A stretch of 64,000 bases of DNA from Bradyrhizobium sp. DOA9 (lineage in GTDB: Bacteria > Pseudomonadota > Alphaproteobacteria > Rhizobiales > Xanthobacteraceae). The notes below the pieces were generated by a model that did no database searches, was not told where the DNA came from, and was given only the letters and a program-made list of their open reading frames with translations. The position numbers were made by a program, and so were the translations under genes. The DNA lies in NCBI RefSeq assembly GCF_000617845.2, contig NZ_DF820425.1, positions 5,524,741 through 5,588,740 of the forward strand. The letters are read 5' to 3'. Positions 59,921 to 64,000 of the stretch are shown in pieces (positions within the stretch are counted from its first letter, which is position 1; every line of letters begins with the position of its first letter).

Positions 59921-60106
59921 TGGTAATTTGAGGACCGGACTGCTGGAAATCCAATATACGACGTATTGCTGCCCGGGGGGAACATGCCTCGGGGGGCGGA
60001 ATATCGTTAATATCGGAACTGCCGCCCGCTTCGGCTTTACGACAGTTTGACGCTGGCGGCCCTGCGGGCCGGGATTCATCGATACTTCTTCCAGTATCGA
60101 AGTGTG

Positions 60107-60904
60107 TCAGCCGACGGCCCCGACCTCGAACACCTCGCCGTCATAGCCGGCTTCGGGGGGAATGCGGAGCTGACGGCCAGCTGCGGTCTTGGTCATCACC
60201 GGCATCACCGTGACGATCGACATGCCCCGGGCATGCTCTAGCGCCGCGCTCACGCTCGGCTGCTTGGCGAGCCGGATCAGATTGCGCGTGGTCGGGAACG
60301 GCAGCTTGAAGCGGCCGCTTTCGCCGCCCACCACCGCCTCGCGCGGCGAGATCCAGATCGAATCGGTGGATTCCCGCCCATCATGAGCACCGAGCTGATC
60401 CGGCGGCGCCGCGGCCAGGAAAAACCAGGTGTCGAACCGCTTCGGCATGCCCTCGGGCGTGATCCAGTGCGCGTACGGCACCAGCGTGTCGAGCGCGAGC
60501 TGGAGATTGTTGTCGGCGAGAATGTCGAGGAAGCTGATCTTGTGCTCGTTGAGCGCGACGCGGTGCGCGTCCGCGATCTCGCCGGCGCGGTCGGCATCGA
60601 CCGGCAGGCCAGTCTGCTTCGATCGCGCCAGCAGGATGCCGCTCTCCTCGAAGGTCTCCCGGATCGCGGCGATCCGGAAGCCGCGGTCCGCTTCGCTCAA
60701 GCCCTCACCGCCTGAATAGAGGTCGACGCGAGCAAAAATCTCCTTGTCGCCGGCATCGACACTGCCGCCGGGAAACACCAGCGCGCCCGAGTTGAACTCG
60801 ATCTGATGATGGCGAACCATCATAAACACCTCGATTTCCTGTGCTGCGCCATCGCGCAGCAGCAGGATCGTCGAAGCCGGGCGTGATGCTGATGTCTCGG
60901 CCAT
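60107..60904 (-). CDS. Nudix hydrolase with interrupted Nudix box (NUDT19/RP2p-like)
   Basis: A 265-residue protein. The Nudix box is split: the Gly-Gly of ALVFPGGSVDAGD sits at residues 46-47, and the R-E-x-x-E-E-x-G core (RETFEESGI) at 82-90, leaving an insertion of over 20 residues between the usual G-x5-E and x7-REUxEExGU parts. This is the arrangement of the NUDT19/RP2p group, which includes CoA diphosphatases. The rest is PFPTTRNLIRLAKQPSVSAAL and the C-terminal basic region. The start and stop are clear. Probable hydrolysis of CoA or acyl-CoA diphosphate bonds (family inference). Confidence 0.85.
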   Translation of the reverse strand: MAETSASRPASTILLLRDGAAQEIEVFMMVRHHQIEFNSGALVFPGGSVDAGDKEIFARVDLYSGGEGLSEADRGFRIAAIRETFEESGILLARSKQTGLPVDADRAGEIADAHRVALNEHKISFLDILADNNLQLALDTLVPYAHWITPEGMPKRFDTWFFLAAAPPDQLGAHDGRESTDSIWISPREAVVGGESGRFKLPFPTTRNLIRLAKQPSVSAALEHARGMSIVTVMPVMTKTAAGRQLRIPPEAGYDGEVFEVGAVG

Positions 60905-60909
60905 GGAGG

Positions 60910-61863
60910 CTAACCTGCGGCGCTGGATTGCGGGCCGAGATTGGCGCGCTTGTCGAAACGGGCAACCCGCGACAACAGATAATCGACCTCGGCCTTCGCT
61001 GTCGCCGTCATCGTCGCGCCGGGCTTGCGCTGCGCGCTGGAGGCGATGATGCCGCGCTTCTGCAGCACGTATTTGCGCACGGTGAGGCCGACGCCGGGCT
61101 GCTGCTCGTAGCGAATCAGCGGCAGATGCGCATCGAAGATGTCATGCGCGGCGTCGCGTTTGCCGGCCTTGGAGAGGTTCACGACGTCGATCAGGAGTTC
61201 CGGGAAGGCGTAGCCGGTCATGGCACCGTCGGCGCCGCGCTCCATCTCGAAGTCCAGGAAGGTGCCGCCATTGCCGCAGAGGATCGAGAGCGGACGGAGC
61301 GAGCCGTCCTTCTGGAAGCCACGCAGCGTCGAGATCTTCTCCAGGCCCGGCCAGTCCTCGTGCTTGAGCATCACGCAGTTCGGATTGTCCATGACGATCT
61401 TGCGGATCACGGCAGGGGTGAACACGACCTGCAAGGTCAGCGGATAATCCTGCAGCACCCAGGGCACGTCAGGGCCGATCGCTTCCGCCGCCTGCTTGAA
61501 ATAGCCGATGATCTGGTCGTCGGTGCGAAGCGAGGGCGGCGGCGCGATCATGACGCCGGCCGCGCCCGCGTCCATCGAGGCCTTCGCCAGCGCGCGCATG
61601 GTGGCAAAGCCCGGCGCGGAGACGCCGACGATCACCTGCATTTTCTTGGCGCGCTTGACGTAGCGCACCGCGACCTGCTCGGCTTCAGTGGCATCGAGCT
61701 TGGGGGCCTCGCCGAGGATGCCCAGCACCGTGACGCCGTCGCAGCCGACCTCCTCGTAGAAATCGGTCAGGCGGTCGATCGAGCGCTCGTCGATCCTTCC
61801 GTCGTCGTGGAACGGCGTCGGCGCGATTGCGAAGGTGCCCTTGGCGTCGGCGGTGAGTTTCAT
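60910..61863 (-). CDS. DapA-family aldolase/dehydratase (dihydrodipicolinate synthase superfamily)
   Basis: A 317-residue class I lyase. The Schiff-base Lys is K167 in NPNCVMLKHED and the conserved Tyr is Y140 in WVLQDYPLT; the substrate-binding loop is GVTVLGILGEAPKLDATE. The family acts on dihydrodipicolinate, 2-keto-3-deoxy sugar acids or N-acetylneuraminate, and sequence alone does not choose; the GILGEAP segment replaces the GTTGE of lysine biosynthesis enzymes, so a catabolic role is likelier. It is five bases from the Nudix gene downstream on the same strand and 28 bases below the SDR gene, so it may be in the operon with MaoC, SDR and Nudix genes. Confidence 0.88.
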   Translation of the reverse strand: MKLTADAKGTFAIAPTPFHDDGRIDERSIDRLTDFYEEVGCDGVTVLGILGEAPKLDATEAEQVAVRYVKRAKKMQVIVGVSAPGFATMRALAKASMDAGAAGVMIAPPPSLRTDDQIIGYFKQAAEAIGPDVPWVLQDYPLTLQVVFTPAVIRKIVMDNPNCVMLKHEDWPGLEKISTLRGFQKDGSLRPLSILCGNGGTFLDFEMERGADGAMTGYAFPELLIDVVNLSKAGKRDAAHDIFDAHLPLIRYEQQPGVGLTVRKYVLQKRGIIASSAQRKPGATMTATAKAEVDYLLSRVARFDKRANLGPQSSAAG

Positions 61864-61891
61864 CGTCTTCCTTGTTTGTCTCTGTCGATGG

Positions 61892-62773
61892 CTAAAACCG
61901 CCGCGCTCCCATCTTGATCTGCTCCTCGGAGAAGAAGATCTCCTTGGCGTGATCGACGATGTCCTGGGCGTTCCAGCCCGAGTGCGGCGGCTTCCAGCCT
62001 TCCATTTCCATCATCCGCATCTCGCGCACGCCGCGGGGCCCGGACACGCCCAGCACCTTGCCGGTCTGGTCGCCCGACAAGTCGCTGACCATGTATAGCA
62101 CGGCCGGCGCGATGCCGTCCGGCCCCAGCGCCGCTCCCGGGTTCTCCTTATAGCGGGGCAGGTCTGCGGTCATGCGGGTCAGGGCGCCTGGCGCCAGCGT
62201 CCAGATCCGGATGTTGTACTTGCGGCCCTCGATCGCGAGCACGTTGGACAGGCCCCAGATGCCGCCCTTGGCCGCGCCGTAATTGGTCTGGCCGAAATTG
62301 CCGATCAGCCCCGAGGTCGAGGAGGTGTTGACGATGACGCCGCCGCCGTTTTCCCGCATCCAGCGAAACACCGGCAGGGTGCAACAAAAGGTGCCCTTCA
62401 GATGCACCTTGATGACCTTGTCCCAGTCGGCCTCGCTGGCCTTGTGAAAGGTCTGGTCGCGGAGGATGCCCGCGTTGTTGACGAGGATGTCGGCGCGGCC
62501 AAAGTGCTTGATGGCGTCGTCGAACACCGACTGGCCGCCCTCCATGGTGGAGATGTCGGCCCCGTTGGCGACCGCCTTGCCGCCCTCGGCCTTGATCGCG
62601 TCCACCACCTGCTGCGCCATGGAGGTGTCGGCGCCGGAGCCGTCGCGGGGTCCGCCGAGGTCGTTGACGACGACCGAGGCCCCTTCCCGCGCGAACAGCT
62701 TTGCGTAGGCCTCACCGAGCCCGCCGCCCGCGCCGGTGATCAGCGCGACCTTGCCGTCGAGTAGTCCTCCCAT
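61892..62773 (-). CDS. SDR dehydrogenase, MFE-2/17beta-HSD4-like 3-hydroxyacyl-CoA dehydrogenase
   Basis: A 293-residue short-chain dehydrogenase closely similar in pattern to the dehydrogenase domain of peroxisomal multifunctional enzyme type 2: GKVALITGAGGGLGEAYAKL, VNDLGGPRDGSG, ILVNNAGILRDQTFHK, IVNTSSTSGLIGNFGQTNYG and AAKGGIWGLSNVLAIEG. The Y-x-x-x-K motif is intact (NYGAAKGG). Its C-terminal 40 residues extend beyond the core. The start ATG 62773 follows GGGAGGAGCC, while the upstream open frame runs into repeat DNA. With the MaoC gene it would carry out two beta-oxidation steps (inference). Substrate acyl chain unknown. Confidence 0.88.
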   Translation of the reverse strand: MGGLLDGKVALITGAGGGLGEAYAKLFAREGASVVVNDLGGPRDGSGADTSMAQQVVDAIKAEGGKAVANGADISTMEGGQSVFDDAIKHFGRADILVNNAGILRDQTFHKASEADWDKVIKVHLKGTFCCTLPVFRWMRENGGGVIVNTSSTSGLIGNFGQTNYGAAKGGIWGLSNVLAIEGRKYNIRIWTLAPGALTRMTADLPRYKENPGAALGPDGIAPAVLYMVSDLSGDQTGKVLGVSGPRGVREMRMMEMEGWKPPHSGWNAQDIVDHAKEIFFSEEQIKMGARRF

Positions 62774-62802
62774 GGTGGCTCCTCCCTGTTTGTTTTTATT
62801 CT

Positions 62803-62932
62803 CTCGTGTCCCGGACGCGATGCAGCGTGCAACGCTGCTTCGCAGAGCCGGGACCCAGCTCTTGTCGGGCACTCTGGGCCCCGGCTCTGCAGCGCACCGC
62901 TAAGTAGCGCTGCGCTGCGTCCGGGGCACGAG
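62803..62932. repeat. Palindromic intergenic repeat, family B (copy 2)
   Basis: A 130-base element bounded by CTCGTGTCCCGGACGCGATG and the inverse ending GCGTCCGGGGCACGAG, with internal GCAGAGCCGGGACCCAGCT and CTGGGCCCCGGCTCTGC pairs. The same family as 41606-41742. It fills the gap between the SDR and MaoC genes and may act as a processing or stability structure in their mRNA. Confidence 0.82.
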
Positions 62933-62938
62933 ACCGGC

Positions 62939-63799
62939 CTAACCCAGCACCGTCTTGCCGTTCTTGATCACGGTCACCCCGCGCGACTTCACCTTGGCTT
63001 CGAACGAGATCACGTTACCGTCCTTCCAGAGGTCCATGGTCACGGTCTCGCCGGGATAGACCGGCGAGGAAAACCGCGCGACGTGCTGGCGGAAGGCGCT
63101 GGCGTCGTAGTCGGCATAGGTCTGGAGCACGCCGCGGCAGGTGATGCCGTAGGTGCACATGCCGTGCAGGATCGGACGGGGAAAGCCGGCCTTCCTGGCG
63201 AATTCCGGATCGGAGTGCAGCGGGTTGCGGTCGCCGCAGAGGCGATAGACCAGCGCCTGGTCGGGGCGCGTGGTGATGTCGATGGTCTTGTCGGGCTCGC
63301 GCGATGGAATCTTGTGCGGATCAGGCTGGGTCAGGTTCGGCCCGCCGAAACCGCCGTCGCCGCGGGCAAAGCGCGAGGCGACCAGGGTCGCCAGCTTCTC
63401 ACCCTTCTCGTTCTTCAGCACGGTCTGGTGAACGATGACGACGCCCTTGTCCTTGCCCTTGTCGTAGACTTCGAGCACCGAGGAGTCGGCCGTGATGTTG
63501 GCCGCGACCGGCAGCGGCTGGTGGAAGGTGATGTCGCGCTCGCCGTCGACCACCATGACGCGGTTGAGGTTCATCTCGCCGGGCCCCGAGCCCCAGGCCG
63601 CGACGGAGGCGAAGGTCGGCACCACCTTCAGCGGCCGCGGCGTGAACGTGCCCTCGTTGACGAAGGCGAGCTCGTTCTCGTCCATGGGGTCCGCGCCTAG
63701 CCCGATGCCGTAGGCATAGAGCATCACCTCGCGGTCGGTGTAGGCGTATTTCTGGCCGAGATTTTTCAGGCCTTTGAGCTCTTCGTATCTGGCGGACAT
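62939..63799 (-). CDS. MaoC-family hydratase (MFE-2-type enoyl-CoA hydratase 2)
   Basis: A 286-residue double-hotdog protein. The C-terminal catalytic half carries the hydratase-2 motif D-x(3)-P-x-H as GDRNPLHSDPEFARKAGF and PILHGMCTYG. The N-terminal half (about 1-135) contains DREVMLYAYGIGLGADPMDE, typical of the non-catalytic hotdog of MFE-2-like hydratases. It would hydrate trans-2-enoyl-CoA to (R)-3-hydroxyacyl-CoA, which the SDR downstream could oxidise. ATG 63799 follows GGGAGGAAG. Probably co-transcribed with the SDR despite the family B repeat between them. Confidence 0.9.
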   Translation of the reverse strand: MSARYEELKGLKNLGQKYAYTDREVMLYAYGIGLGADPMDENELAFVNEGTFTPRPLKVVPTFASVAAWGSGPGEMNLNRVMVVDGERDITFHQPLPVAANITADSSVLEVYDKGKDKGVVIVHQTVLKNEKGEKLATLVASRFARGDGGFGGPNLTQPDPHKIPSREPDKTIDITTRPDQALVYRLCGDRNPLHSDPEFARKAGFPRPILHGMCTYGITCRGVLQTYADYDASAFRQHVARFSSPVYPGETVTMDLWKDGNVISFEAKVKSRGVTVIKNGKTVLG

Positions 63800-63850
63800 G
63801 TTGTCTGTCTTCCTCCCGGTCTCTCCGCGAGCAGCGGCGCCCGTTGATGT

Positions 63851-63996
63851 GCCCTCTCCCCTTGTGGAAGAGGGCAGCGAGAGCCGTGCGGCAAACTCAT
63901 TTGGGTGAGGGGTTGCTTCCGCACGGAAAGTCTCTCCGTGGAGAGAACCCCTCATCCGGCGCTTCGCGCCACCTTCTCCGGCAAGGGGAGAAGGGA
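63851..63996. repeat. Long rhizobial CCCTCTCC palindromic repeat at window end (family D)
   Basis: The region contains CCCTCTCCCCTTGTGGAAGAGGG, TGGGTGAGGGGTTG, AGAGAACCCCTCATCC, GGCGCTTCGCGCC (a short perfect hairpin) and CTTCTCCGGCAAGGGGAGAAGG. These are components of a widespread rhizobial repeat related to the short hairpin at 10574-10596. It lies upstream of the MaoC gene and may extend past the window. Confidence 0.8.
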
Positions 63997-64000
63997 AGAA

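Noticed and set aside
57539..59926. A 795-codon open frame on the plus strand
   Set aside because: It is the exact antisense of the PAS/HAMP histidine kinase, with Arg/Gly/Leu-rich sequence and no domain.

Overview
The window is high-GC chromosomal DNA of an alphaproteobacterium, most likely Bradyrhizobium or a close relative (Rhodopseudomonas, Nitrobacter). The evidence is the dense, GC-biased coding, the many substrate-binding proteins of the LivK and Bug/TctC families, PAS-rich histidine kinases, FixJ/NarL-type regulators, and several families of palindromic intergenic repeats that I recognise from Bradyrhizobium genomes. I see no phage, transposase, CRISPR array or rRNA operon. One tRNA (Arg, anticodon TCG) is present. 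The organism assignment is recognition from memory and was not tested by a search.

Layout. 1-5.1 kb: the 3' part of a PAS/hybrid histidine kinase, an MFS transporter and an ArsB/NhaD-type permease. 5.1-10.6 kb: a sugar-acid module with an MFS uptake carrier, a GntR/FCD regulator, an enolase-superfamily dehydratase, a gluconate 5-dehydrogenase-like SDR and an L-idonate 5-dehydrogenase-like enzyme; palindromes between the divergent regulator and enzymes look like operators. 10.7-12.8 kb: a NarL-type two-component pair. 12.8-20.9 kb: an aromatic-degradation module with an extradiol-type dioxygenase, IclR regulator, P450, MhpA-like flavin monooxygenase, fumarylacetoacetate-hydrolase-fold enzyme and two LivK-type binding proteins, with twin inverted repeats upstream of the monooxygenase. 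21-28.6 kb: a PPOX-fold flavoprotein, Bug proteins, a CadC-like/TolB/TPR regulator, a membrane protein divergent from a second IclR gene, and a further LivK protein. 28.6-33.4 kb: an ArsR-SRPBCC pair, a serine hydrolase, a divergent SDR, a GNAT protein and a small secreted protein.

33.5-36.5 kb holds the most unusual locus: four consecutive small secreted proteins built of curlin-type repeats, plus a 93-aa exported protein, downstream of a FixJ-like response regulator, with none of the CsgG/E/F secretion genes in the window. Divergent from it (37.1-40.8 kb) lies a three-gene MacAB-type export system followed by a stand-alone LuxR-type DNA-binding protein.

40.8-41.9 kb is non-coding repeat DNA. 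After it come a type I phosphodiesterase/phosphatase, an unknown membrane-tail protein, a 1-Cys peroxiredoxin, a methyl-accepting chemotaxis protein, a photolyase that seems to start at CTG, a histone-H1-like lysine-rich protein, a DMT exporter and several small secreted or hypothetical proteins (to about 52.7 kb). 53-57.2 kb has an AraC regulator, tRNA-Arg, small unknowns, a VOC protein and a GrlR-like protein. 57.2-63.8 kb has a large PAS/HAMP histidine kinase, a Nudix hydrolase, a DapA-family lyase, and an SDR plus MaoC pair matching the two enzymatic halves of peroxisomal multifunctional enzyme 2. The window ends in another repeat.
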